The notes beneath the pieces are model-generated. The model saw only the letters and a program-made list of their open reading frames with translations. It ran no database searches and was not told the DNA's origin. A stretch of DNA of 64,000 nucleotides from Pseudobutyrivibrio sp. YE44 (GTDB lineage Bacteria; Bacillota; Clostridia; Lachnospirales; Lachnospiraceae): positions 165,003 to 229,002 of the forward strand of contig NZ_FMXT01000004.1 in the NCBI RefSeq assembly GCF_900104335.1. The letters are read 5' to 3'. The position numbers and the translations under genes were made by a program. This document shows, one piece after another, positions 26,275 through 34,101 of the stretch (the stretch's first letter is position 1; the number at the start of each line of letters is the position of its first letter).

Positions 26275-27317
26275 CCATATTTGTCCTCGAGTCTACCCCA
26301 CTGGATACCGGTCAAGGTATCATAAAGCTTCTGAGTGAGCTCGCCGGTTTTACCTCCATTTATTACGGCAACATCATCCTTGTAACGGAGCTCTCCTACT
26401 GGAGAGATAACTGCTGCTGTTCCTGTACCGAAGACCTCTTCAAGCTTGCCTTCCTTAGCAGCCTTCATAAGGTCATCAATTGCAAGGCGTTCTTCACGGA
26501 CTGTATATCCCCAATCCTTCAAAAGATGAATCATTGAATCTCTGGTAACACCTGGAAGAACTGTTCCAACTGTAGGAGCTGTCCAAATCTCACCATCAAT
26601 CTTGAACATAATGTTCATTGTTCCAACTTCTTCAACGTACTTTCTCTCGTTACCATCGAGCCAAAGTACCTGAGAATATCCAAGCTTTTCAGCCTTTACC
26701 TGACCTGCGATAGAACCTGCGTAGTTTCCACCACATTTTGTAAAGCCAGTACCACCTGCAACTGCTCGAACAAGTTCATTTTCTACTAAAATCTTAACTG
26801 GGTCAAGACCTGTTGCATAATATGCTCCAACTGGACAGCAAAGAATCATAAACTTGTATGATTTTGCCATATGTACACCAAGTGCTGACTCTGTTGCGAA
26901 CATAAATGGACGAATATAAAGTGAAGTATCCTTCTGAGAAGGAACCCATGCTTCCTCTGTCTTAACAAGAGCTTTGATAGCATCAACAAAATCCTCTACT
27001 GGAAATGCTGGCATGCAAAGTCTCTCATTTGATTTAATCATTCTCTTAGCATTCATTTCTGGTCTGAAAAGCTGAATCTTTCCATCTTCACGACGATATG
27101 CCTTTAAGCCCTCGAAGGTCTCCTGTGCATAATGAAGAGTCATGCAGGCTGGATCTAATTCAATTGGTCCCTCTGGAACGATTCTTGCATCGTGCCATCC
27201 AATCTCTCTATCCCAATCACAGATAAACATATAATCTGTCATGTACTTTCCAAAACCAAGGTTATTCCAATCTGGCTTATCTTTTAATTTTTCGCGTTTT
27301 TCAAATCTGATTTCCAT
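26253..27317 (-). CDS. ilvE: Branched-chain amino acid aminotransferase
   Basis: This 354-residue class IV PLP aminotransferase catalyses the last step of Val/Leu/Ile synthesis. It has the long BCAT type N-terminus (FGKYMTDYMFICDWDREIGWHDARIVP), AQETFEGLKAYRREDG, the PLP-lysine region KCGGNYAGSIAGQVKAEKLG, YVEEVGTMNIMF, and the cofactor-phosphate loop LPGVTRDSMIHLL. The gene overlaps the GGDEF-EAL gene downstream by 22 nt, an unexplained pairing of amino acid synthesis with c-di-GMP signalling. A 14-bp palindrome lies upstream at 27398-27411. No T-box signature (AGGGTGGNACCGCG) was found in the leader. Confidence 0.95.
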   Translation of the reverse strand: MEIRFEKREKLKDKPDWNNLGFGKYMTDYMFICDWDREIGWHDARIVPEGPIELDPACMTLHYAQETFEGLKAYRREDGKIQLFRPEMNAKRMIKSNERLCMPAFPVEDFVDAIKALVKTEEAWVPSQKDTSLYIRPFMFATESALGVHMAKSYKFMILCCPVGAYYATGLDPVKILVENELVRAVAGGTGFTKCGGNYAGSIAGQVKAEKLGYSQVLWLDGNERKYVEEVGTMNIMFKIDGEIWTAPTVGTVLPGVTRDSMIHLLKDWGYTVREERLAIDDLMKAAKEGKLEEVFGTGTAAVISPVGELRYKDDVAVINGGKTGELTQKLYDTLTGIQWGRLEDKYGWTQVIE

Positions 27318-27397
27318 ATTAAGCCTCCGTTACCAATAGAATCACTATAATTAAACTTGAAATTCATTATCGTACTTTTCCGTCGATACGTCAACAC

Positions 27398-27411
27398 TTT
27401 AGCGCGCTAAA
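27398..27411. promoter_or_regulatory. 14-bp perfect palindrome between ilvE and the EAL gene
   Basis: TTTAGCGCGCTAAA is a perfect palindrome in the divergent intergenic region, about 80 nt before ilvE and 145 nt before the EAL gene. Its position fits an operator, but no regulator is identified. Confidence 0.35.
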
Positions 27412-27514
27412 TTATTATCCTGTTAGTTTTCAACAAATATACTTTAATAATTGTGTTCTGAATAGTAATATTTTGTGAACTCTTTTAATTGCACAAACTA
27501 TAAAAAGATATATA

Positions 27515-27523
27515 TGCTATAAT
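27515..27523 (+). promoter_or_regulatory. Extended -10 promoter of the membrane EAL gene
   Basis: TGCTATAAT is a consensus extended -10 element located 33 nt before the start codon. A TTGCAC at 27489-27494 is too far (23 nt) to be a normal -35 box, so the extended -10 is probably the main determinant. Confidence 0.55.
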
Positions 27524-27555
27524 TCTGATAAGTCAATTATAGTGGGGCGATTTAT

Positions 27556-29463
27556 ATGAACATTTACACTCAAATATGTGGCTTGGTTATTATTGCCATC
27601 CTACTCTTTTTCTATAGGAAACAACCTACAATGGGTTTAAGCTCCGAAAGAAAATTCAAGCATACTCTTGCAATGATTTTACTTTGCGTACTTCTTGATA
27701 TACTGTCCTGCTATTTCATCGTGAACTCCACCCGCTATCATCTGTGGGCGGTATTAGCAGTATGTAAGATGTACCTTGTATCGCTTGAATGCGTAGCAAT
27801 TTCCGCCTTAGCTTACACCGTTTCTGATGCCTTTGAAATACTTGGATCAAAACAGGAAAAAATACTAGGGATTTGTTACCAGGTTTTCTTTGTTATCGGA
27901 GTAATAGTAACCCTTATTTTACCTGTGCAAGTCTTTTATGATGGAAATGCACTTTATTCTTACGGACCTGCAGCAGAAGTCACCTATCTATTTGTAGGCG
28001 TCTACATTATTTCGCTGATAGCTTCTACAGCCTTACTAAAGGATTACTTGAAGCCAAAGAAAATTAGTGCACTCTTCCTTTGGATGGGATTGTGGTTAGC
28101 TTCAGCTCTAATTCAATATTGTAAGCCTCAATTTTTGGTAGTTAGCTTTGCCACCTGCATCGGGGCACTGATAATGTATTTTGAACTGGAAAACCCTCAA
28201 GGTTTTATCTCCAGAAAAACCGGTCATTTCAGTTCTGCTGTAATAAGAGAATACCTAGATCATCTTTATCAGACCAAACAGCGTTTTTCTCTTATGATGA
28301 TTTCCTTCAAAACTAGCGCTGATTCTGCAGAAGAAAACAAGCTGCTACGCAAAACTATTGAGATGCTATCCGAGTTTTTATTTACAGTAGATAATGCCAA
28401 AATATTTGACACCGCTGAAGGATACTTCCTTTTAGTATTTCCAAGCACAGATTTTATTGAAAGTACCAAATTTAAAATTTCAACATATATTAGCTCTGTT
28501 GAAAGTAACGCCGAACTATCAGATGCAATAACACTACTTAATCCTTATTACACAATCGTACCTGACGGAAACATTGCATCATCACCTGAAGAAATGATGC
28601 TGCTACTAGCCAACTTTATTCCTGGTGACAATAATCTTCTTCAGGGAAATGAAACCGTGGTTGATGATGAAATCATGGAAACAATTCGCCAGCAAAGACA
28701 GATTGAAAAGCTGGTGGTTGATGCCATGGAAAACGACCGCATCGAGGTTCACTATCAACCTATATATGACATAAAATCAAAATCCTTTACCACAGCTGAA
28801 GCCCTGGTAAGAATCCAGCTAGATAACGGTAAATATCTTCAGCCAAATGAATTTATTCCTATAGTTGAACTTACTGGAAGAATTATTCCTCTTTCAGATG
28901 CAATCTACAGAAAGGCTCTATCCTTTATTAACTCCTACCATGTTGAACGAATTGGCGTAGAACACATAGAGCTGAACCTTTCTGTTAAGCAAGGTGAAAG
29001 TCCTATCTTTACCTCCAAGTTCTTACAACTATTAGAAGATTACCAAATAGATCCAGATATACTAAATTTGGAAATTACTGAGACAAGCTCTCTTAGAAGC
29101 AAGGAAAGCCTATACAACAACATGAAAAAACTGGAAGAGCACGGCTTAACCTTCTCTTTAGACGACTTTGGTTCTGGCAGCTCTAACTTGAACTACATCG
29201 TAGATATGCCAGTTAAAATAGTAAAATTAGCAAAAATGCTATCGGAAGAATACTATGACAACACTAAGGCTCAGGTAATCGTTAAGGCCGTTATCGAAAT
29301 GGCTCACTCAATGGATATTGAAGTCATTGCTCAAGGTATAGAAACCGCAGAAGAATTTGAAACTATGAAGGAACTTGGCGTTGATTACATCCAAGGTTTC
29401 TATTTCTCAAAACCTTTACCAGAGCGAGAATTTTTGAAGTTTATGCAGGTCAATAACTTATAA
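27556..29463 (+). CDS. Membrane EAL-domain protein with altered catalytic residues
   Basis: This 635-residue protein has about seven hydrophobic segments in residues 5-215, a degenerate GGDEF-like region (about 225-370, no GGDEF motif), and a C-terminal EAL domain (about 385-630). Many EAL-site residues are kept: TAEALVRI, ELNLSVKQ, LEITETSSL, LDDFGSGSSN. However, the usual AEGVE reads AQGIE, so the Glu that acts as general base in RocR-type enzymes is Gln, and the usual KID is KLA. It may therefore bind c-di-GMP without cleaving it, or act slowly. It is divergent from ilvE and is followed after 20 nt by the flavin-reductase-like gene, probably in one transcript. Confidence 0.85.
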   Translation: MNIYTQICGLVIIAILLFFYRKQPTMGLSSERKFKHTLAMILLCVLLDILSCYFIVNSTRYHLWAVLAVCKMYLVSLECVAISALAYTVSDAFEILGSKQEKILGICYQVFFVIGVIVTLILPVQVFYDGNALYSYGPAAEVTYLFVGVYIISLIASTALLKDYLKPKKISALFLWMGLWLASALIQYCKPQFLVVSFATCIGALIMYFELENPQGFISRKTGHFSSAVIREYLDHLYQTKQRFSLMMISFKTSADSAEENKLLRKTIEMLSEFLFTVDNAKIFDTAEGYFLLVFPSTDFIESTKFKISTYISSVESNAELSDAITLLNPYYTIVPDGNIASSPEEMMLLLANFIPGDNNLLQGNETVVDDEIMETIRQQRQIEKLVVDAMENDRIEVHYQPIYDIKSKSFTTAEALVRIQLDNGKYLQPNEFIPIVELTGRIIPLSDAIYRKALSFINSYHVERIGVEHIELNLSVKQGESPIFTSKFLQLLEDYQIDPDILNLEITETSSLRSKESLYNNMKKLEEHGLTFSLDDFGSGSSNLNYIVDMPVKIVKLAKMLSEEYYDNTKAQVIVKAVIEMAHSMDIEVIAQGIETAEEFETMKELGVDYIQGFYFSKPLPEREFLKFMQVNNL

Positions 29464-29483
29464 CACAGAAAGGAAGGACGTTT

Positions 29484-30008
29484 ATGCACACTTTTCAACC
29501 TTATCCAATTAACATGCTTGAATGGAATCCTATTAAAAAGCTTTCAGATGAAGGCGTGGCCATTGTAGCGGAATCCGGCGACAGAGTTAATGCTACCTCC
29601 TCACACAACGGAGGTGTAGGACACATCTGGGGTAAGAACGTACTCTACGCCTTCCTTCGTAATACCCGATACACCAAGGAGATTTTGGACGAAGGCGAAT
29701 TCTTCTCAGCCTGCTTCTTCGATATGACTGACGTAAACAATGCACGCCTAATGAAAATCCTAGATCAGCTTTCTGGTCGTAACGAAGACAAACTAAAGGC
29801 TTGCCGCGTAGAAATCGCCCATGCCATGAACGTTCCTTACATCGACAGCGCCAACTTCATTATTCTGTGCCGTAAGATTGCCGCCGTCCCTATGACCGAG
29901 AACACCATCCTCGATCAGAAAATCCTGAACCTCCAATACACCGAGCGCCACATGGACGACTTCCACACCATGTACATCGGAGAAATCCTCGACATTCGCG
30001 CCAGATAA
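29484..30008 (+). CDS. Flavin reductase-like FMN-binding split-barrel protein
   Basis: This 174-residue protein resembles the flavin reductase-like/FMN-binding split-barrel family (INMLEWNPIKKLSDEGVAIVAESGD at the start is split around the first strand; NATSSHNGGVGHIWGKNVLYAFLRNTRYTKEIL marks the flavin-phosphate region, with the end HTMYIGEILDI typical). It has AGGAAGGAC upstream of the ATG. A second, distant member lies at 48978-49451. The last third is noticeably richer in C-ending codons than neighbouring genes. Its redox partner and substrate are unknown. It ends 8 nt before the large palindrome. Confidence 0.75.
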   Translation: MHTFQPYPINMLEWNPIKKLSDEGVAIVAESGDRVNATSSHNGGVGHIWGKNVLYAFLRNTRYTKEILDEGEFFSACFFDMTDVNNARLMKILDQLSGRNEDKLKACRVEIAHAMNVPYIDSANFIILCRKIAAVPMTENTILDQKILNLQYTERHMDDFHTMYIGEILDIRAR

Positions 30009-30027
30009 CACATAGTATTGCCAATCC

Positions 30028-30063
30028 GCGGCCCTCATTTTTTTGGGGGCCGCTATTTTATTG
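30028..30063 (+). terminator. Terminator of the flavin-reductase-like gene (left tip of the palindrome)
   Basis: GCGGCCC and GGGCCGC pair around a 12-nt loop and are followed by TATTTTATTG, 20 nt after the stop codon. The same hairpin, with a different loop, is found inverted at the right tip of the palindrome. Confidence 0.75.
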
Positions 30064-30670
30064 CTCTCATGCAGACACCTAGGAAGTAGCCCGCCCTGCC
30101 GCCAGTCCAAACCGGTTCTCCTGCACAATCACAAAATGTTGTTTTTCTAAAGCTGCGTGTCGCATTTTTTTATTAGTGGGTGTTCTTTCAATTATTTGCA
30201 CTTCTATCGCCACAGTATGTATTGCGCAGACACACTCTATTTTTAGTAATACTCCCCATCAGGGCATATAACTATCAGTTGCTGGAATTTGGAGTGCGCT
30301 TAGTAAAATAAAAAGCAGGTTTTGCATGTATAGGCAGCAGCCGCTAGGATGGCGGCTGCAGTGGTCACTTGAGACACGATGTTGAATGTGCCACGGTGAC
30401 TATACATTCAAAACCTGCTTTTTTAATTTTACTTAGCAAACGGAGTATGGAAGCAACTGATAGTTATATACCCTGATGGGGAGTATTATTTAACCTACCA
30501 GTGTCTGCGCAATACATACAGTAGCTTCGAAGTGCAAAATCAGTGAAAGGACACCCACATAATGCTCCACTTGCAGCTTAAGAAAATCTAACATTTTGCT
30601 CAAATGATGCAGGAGAACCGGTTTGGACTGGCAGCAGGGCGGGCTACTTTCTAGCAATACAAAAAAGAGC

Positions 30671-30707
30671 AATAAAATAGCGGCCCCTAGACTGAACTAA
30701 GGGCCGC
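30671..30707 (-). terminator. Terminator of hisS (right tip of the palindrome)
   Basis: On the minus strand GCGGCCC and GGGCCGC pair around a 14-nt loop and are followed by TATTTTATT, 20 nt after the hisS stop codon. Stem and tail are identical to those at 30028-30063, but the loop is not. Confidence 0.75.
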
Positions 30708-30726
30708 GGATGGGCAATATAAAGGG

Positions 30727-31986
30727 TTAGCGGTTGAAGAATTCGACGAATTCTTCGTAGCCGTCGTTGGTGAGTTGTTCCTTCTGGAACTTCTTGTTTT
30801 TGTTCATGCGTACTACGAGGACTGTCTGGCCTGCGGCACGTGCAGCCTTAGCCTGAGACATAACTTCGGCAAGCTTCTCTGCTGGGTAGCCTTTCTCAAC
30901 GAGGTAGGCAACTTTCTTGCTGGCGCCAGGTACCTTGAAGCCCTGCTCCATAAGAAGAAGGATGATACGCTCGAATCCGATTGAGAAGCCGCAGGCAGGT
31001 GTGTTCTGGCCTGTAAAGTTTCCAATCATCTTGTCGTAACGTCCACCGCCACCGCAGCTTCCGCCAAACTCAGGAATGGCAATCTCGAAGATTGTGCCAG
31101 TGTAGTAGCTCATTCCACGTACAAGTGTTGGATCAAATACCAGCTCAAACTGTGCTTCCTTTGTTGCGTTGACAGCTGCTGCAATCTCACGCATCCAATC
31201 TGCAACCTCAGTGTCAAGGAACTCTCCAAGCTTATCAAGAAGAATGTCCATACCTGCTGCAACATCTTTTGTATCTTTAAGGGCTTCGAAAAGTCCTACG
31301 TATTTGTCGATAGACTCCTGTGGGTAGCCAGCCTCTAGAAGCTCGGCTGATACTCCATCAAGTCCGATTTTGTCCATCTTATCAAGTGTGATAAAGATTG
31401 AGTCGTAGTCTGCCTCTGCAAAGCCTGCATATGCAGCCATAGCCTTAAGGATACGACGTTCGTTTATACGAATTTCAAAGTTTTTAAAGCCGATACGACC
31501 AAGTGTTGTGGTGGTAGCAAGGATAAGCTCGATTTCTGCTAAGTTGCTTGGCTCACCGAGGATATCGATGTCACACTGTGTAAACTGACGATAACGACCA
31601 CGCTGAGGTCTGTCTGCTCTCCATACTGAACCAATCTGAAGAGCCTTAAATGGTGATGAAAGCTCATTAGCGTGATTTGAATAGAAGCGACAAAGTGGAA
31701 CTGTAAGGTCGTATCTCATACCAAAATCTACAACCTGCTCCTCTGTGGTAGCCTCTGGGATGTTGAGCTTTTCGCCTCTCTTCATTACCTTGAAGATAAG
31801 CTTTTCGTTTTCTCCACCCTGCTTATTTGAAAGATTTCCAATAGACTCCATAGCTGGTGTCTCAATTGGAGTAAATCCAAAGGAACGATAAGTGTCCTTT
31901 ATAATAGATGTAACATAATCGCGAACTTCCATCTCGTATGGAAGAATGTCCTTCATTCCGTTAACTGGTTTCTTGTTTAAAGCCAT
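30727..31986 (-). CDS. hisS: Histidyl-tRNA synthetase
   Basis: This 419-residue class II synthetase charges tRNA-His. It shows motif 2 in VWRADRPQRGRYRQFTQCDID, the histidine-specific RGMSYYTGTIFEI and GGGGRYDKMIG, motif 3 in ACGFSIGFERI, and a C-terminal anticodon-binding domain (KVAYLVEKGYPAEKL...AGQTVLVVRMN). The N-terminus LNKKPVNGMKDILPYEME is normal. The ATG at 31986 has AGAGG 7 nt upstream and lies inside the last 10 bases of hemZ, so the two genes are translationally coupled. No T-box leader is present. Confidence 0.95.
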   Translation of the reverse strand: MALNKKPVNGMKDILPYEMEVRDYVTSIIKDTYRSFGFTPIETPAMESIGNLSNKQGGENEKLIFKVMKRGEKLNIPEATTEEQVVDFGMRYDLTVPLCRFYSNHANELSSPFKALQIGSVWRADRPQRGRYRQFTQCDIDILGEPSNLAEIELILATTTTLGRIGFKNFEIRINERRILKAMAAYAGFAEADYDSIFITLDKMDKIGLDGVSAELLEAGYPQESIDKYVGLFEALKDTKDVAAGMDILLDKLGEFLDTEVADWMREIAAAVNATKEAQFELVFDPTLVRGMSYYTGTIFEIAIPEFGGSCGGGGRYDKMIGNFTGQNTPACGFSIGFERIILLLMEQGFKVPGASKKVAYLVEKGYPAEKLAEVMSQAKAARAAGQTVLVVRMNKNKKFQKEQLTNDGYEEFVEFFNR

Positions 31987-33416
31987 TTCAAATCCTCTCT
32001 AAGTCTTTCACGTTTTCTTTCTATCATTTCATCAATTCGGTCCATGTAAAGCTGGACATCCTTGACATTTTCACATCTGGTAACGGTCTTGCCATGGTCT
32101 GTAACAAACTTGCAGGCCGTGCCGCAACCAAGTGCCATTATAGTTTGTTTCTCCTCCATTATCAAGATATTATATAATCCCTCATTGCCTGGAGTAGAAT
32201 ATCCGATGTTTTCCAAGTTGGCTGCCATATTCTTTTGGCGATATAGATAATAAGGCGCCATGTCCATTCGCTTTGCAGCCTCTAGGCAAATATCCATATG
32301 CTTTTGGGAATTATCAATAAGGTAATCCTCATAGGCTTCCTTATCATAATTAAGACGAGCTGAATGCTTCAGTGCCAAGGAATGTACTGTAAGGTTGTCT
32401 GGAGCAAGCTTTTCAACCTCAGACAAGGTATATTCCACATCCTCTAAGGTTTCTCCTGGCAAGCCTAGAATAAGATCCATATTGATATTTTTAAAGCCTA
32501 AATCTCTGGCCCATCCAAAGACGCGATGAATATCCTCCACCTTGTGGAAGCGACCAATTAAATCTAGTGTCTTTTGATTCATGGTCTGTGGATTTATGGA
32601 AATACGTGTGACAGGATGATTCTTCATTACCTGAAGCTTTTCAAGGGTGATTGAATCTGGTCTGCCAGCCTCTATGGTGTATTCCAAGAGGGAGTTTGTA
32701 TCAAAGTATTTATCTATAAGGGTAAGCAAACGCTCTAGGTGCTCAGCATCTAAGGATGTAGGAGTTCCTCCACCGATGTATATAGTGGTGAGACTCTTTT
32801 CCTTGCAGGCCTCTGCTGTGAAAGCCATTTCCTTTTCCAAAGCATCAATATAATCATCAAGCTTCTTTGTCCAAAGACCTATTGGATAAGAAGTAAAGGA
32901 ACAATATAGACAGGTGCTTGGGCAAAATGGAATGCCTATATATACCGAATATCCATTATCATAATCAATCTTTGATAAGAGCTCATGCTCCTTGTGGGAA
33001 ACCTGAAGACTCAAGTCAATCTTAGGCTGGGAGGTAAGATAAGTCTGGCGCATGTAGGCTGTTACGTCTGCATCACTGGCCCCCTCTTCTATCATTCCCA
33101 GGCTAATTTTGGTAGGACGAATACCTGTAAGGGTGCCCCAAGGTAAATCCTTTCCTGTGCGCTGGTGCAGGCTTTCATATATAGCCAGCTTCAATCGGTT
33201 CTTGGTATCGGGGCGATTGGAATAATCAATTTCTATTTCACGTCCATCCAAGGTAAGAATGTTGTCCGAATACTGCACATCCATAGTAAAAAGGATATCC
33301 TCATAAGAAGGCGCTTCATCTGTGCCGATTTTAACATCCTCCTTTGGATAAAAGGCTTTTACCAAAGAATAAATATCATATTCAAAATTGTCTTCGTTTA
33401 ATTTTACGTAAATCAT
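31977..33416 (-). CDS. hemZ: Radical SAM HemZ-type (coproporphyrinogen III dehydrogenase-like) protein
   Basis: This 479-residue protein has a poorly conserved N-terminal region, a radical SAM core with the Fe-S motif CPSTCLYC in GIPFCPSTCLYCSFTSYPIG, IYIGGGTPTSL, EAGRPDSI, RISINPQTM and NMDLILGLPGE, and a HemN-like C-terminal part (YYLYRQKNMAANLENIGYS). It has the HemZ-type layout found in Clostridia. The true activity of this group, oxygen-independent coproporphyrinogen dehydrogenase versus heme chaperone, is not certain from sequence. It starts at the ATG 33416 with AAGGAA upstream and overlaps hisS by 10 nt. Confidence 0.88.
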   Translation of the reverse strand: MIYVKLNEDNFEYDIYSLVKAFYPKEDVKIGTDEAPSYEDILFTMDVQYSDNILTLDGREIEIDYSNRPDTKNRLKLAIYESLHQRTGKDLPWGTLTGIRPTKISLGMIEEGASDADVTAYMRQTYLTSQPKIDLSLQVSHKEHELLSKIDYDNGYSVYIGIPFCPSTCLYCSFTSYPIGLWTKKLDDYIDALEKEMAFTAEACKEKSLTTIYIGGGTPTSLDAEHLERLLTLIDKYFDTNSLLEYTIEAGRPDSITLEKLQVMKNHPVTRISINPQTMNQKTLDLIGRFHKVEDIHRVFGWARDLGFKNINMDLILGLPGETLEDVEYTLSEVEKLAPDNLTVHSLALKHSARLNYDKEAYEDYLIDNSQKHMDICLEAAKRMDMAPYYLYRQKNMAANLENIGYSTPGNEGLYNILIMEEKQTIMALGCGTACKFVTDHGKTVTRCENVKDVQLYMDRIDEMIERKRERLREDLKWL

Positions 33417-33432
33417 ATATATTTCCTTATTA

Positions 33433-33467
33433 CAAAAAGATAATCCGTAGCATTCAAGTACGGATTA
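33433..33467 (-). terminator. Terminator after the MBL-fold gene
   Basis: On the minus strand TAATCCGTA pairs with TACGGATTA around a 9-nt loop, followed by TCTTTTTG. It lies just after the stop of the MBL-fold hydrolase and before the hemZ RBS. Confidence 0.65.
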
Positions 33468-33473
33468 TAGTGG

Positions 33474-34100
33474 TTACGACAAATATAAATTGTACATACG
33501 CTCATGGCCGATGGTGGTGGCACATTCATGACCAGGATAACAAATAGTGTCATCAGAAAGAGTCATAAGCTTTCCTTTGATGGAATCAACCAGCTGTCTA
33601 GCTGAACCACCTGGAAAATCTGTGCGACCAACAGACTCGCAAAACAAGGTGTCTCCTGTGAAAACCTTTTCCTCCTCAGGGAAATAATAACAGCAACCAC
33701 CTGGTGTATGACCTGGTGTTAATAAGCATTTAATTTTAAAACCTGCAAGTTCAAACTCCTGCTCATCCTTAAGGAAAATATCTGCCTTGTAAGTGGTAGG
33801 TCTGAAAATAAAATCACGAGAAAGGTTTACATAAGGATCATTTAAAGTATCCTTCTCCCTCTCATGAACGTAAATCTTTATATCATATTCCTTTGCAATA
33901 ACCTCTGCAGCTCCAGCATGATCAAAATGACCATGTGTCAAAAGGATAGCTACTGGCTTAGTGCCTGTTTTTTCAACTCCAGCCATTATTCTCTCTGGTG
34001 CTGAACCTGGATCTATGATAATAGATTCCCCGGTTTTATCATTTATTGCCAGGTAGCAGTTCATAGCACACACTGGCAATAGAATTTGCATTACTTTCAT
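33474..34100 (-). CDS. Metallo-beta-lactamase-fold hydrolase (glyoxalase II-like)
   Basis: This 208-residue cytoplasmic metalloenzyme has the zinc motif THGHFDHAGA, the second-metal histidine in TPGHTPGGCCYY, GDTLFCESVGRTDFPGG and the final YPGHECATTIGHER. These match the short YqgX/YcbL glyoxalase II-like group, which lacks the C-terminal domain of human-type enzymes. The role may be thioester hydrolysis or a general hydrolase; no substrate is shown. The start codon is one base after the relA stop, with AGAGGC as RBS, so the two form one operon. Confidence 0.85.
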   Translation of the reverse strand: MKVMQILLPVCAMNCYLAINDKTGESIIIDPGSAPERIMAGVEKTGTKPVAILLTHGHFDHAGAAEVIAKEYDIKIYVHEREKDTLNDPYVNLSRDFIFRPTTYKADIFLKDEQEFELAGFKIKCLLTPGHTPGGCCYYFPEEEKVFTGDTLFCESVGRTDFPGGSARQLVDSIKGKLMTLSDDTICYPGHECATTIGHERMYNLYLS

Positions 34101-34101
34101 T

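Larger units (their letters stand above)
30016..30719. repeat. ~704-bp imperfect palindrome between convergent genes
   Basis: The left arm (30016-30333) and right arm (30400-30719) are inverted copies of each other. Long blocks match exactly, for example AGTAGCCCGCCCTGC, GCCAGTCCAAACCGGTTCTC, GTATGTATTGCGCAGACAC, AATACTCCCCATCAGGG and ATATAACTATCAGTTGCT. They alternate with blocks that have diverged. The 66-nt centre (30334-30399) folds into two further hairpins: an 8-bp stem GCAGCCGC/GCGGCTGC, and GTGGtCAC/GTGCCAC. There is no plausible ORF. The outermost part of each arm is a GC-rich terminator serving the neighbouring gene. Function unknown; it could be a structured RNA, a foldback element or a paired repeat. 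Confidence 0.85.

Noticed and set aside
30490..30672. Short ORFs inside the 704-bp palindrome
   Set aside because: They have no RBS or protein-like composition, and their frames are not conserved between the two arms.
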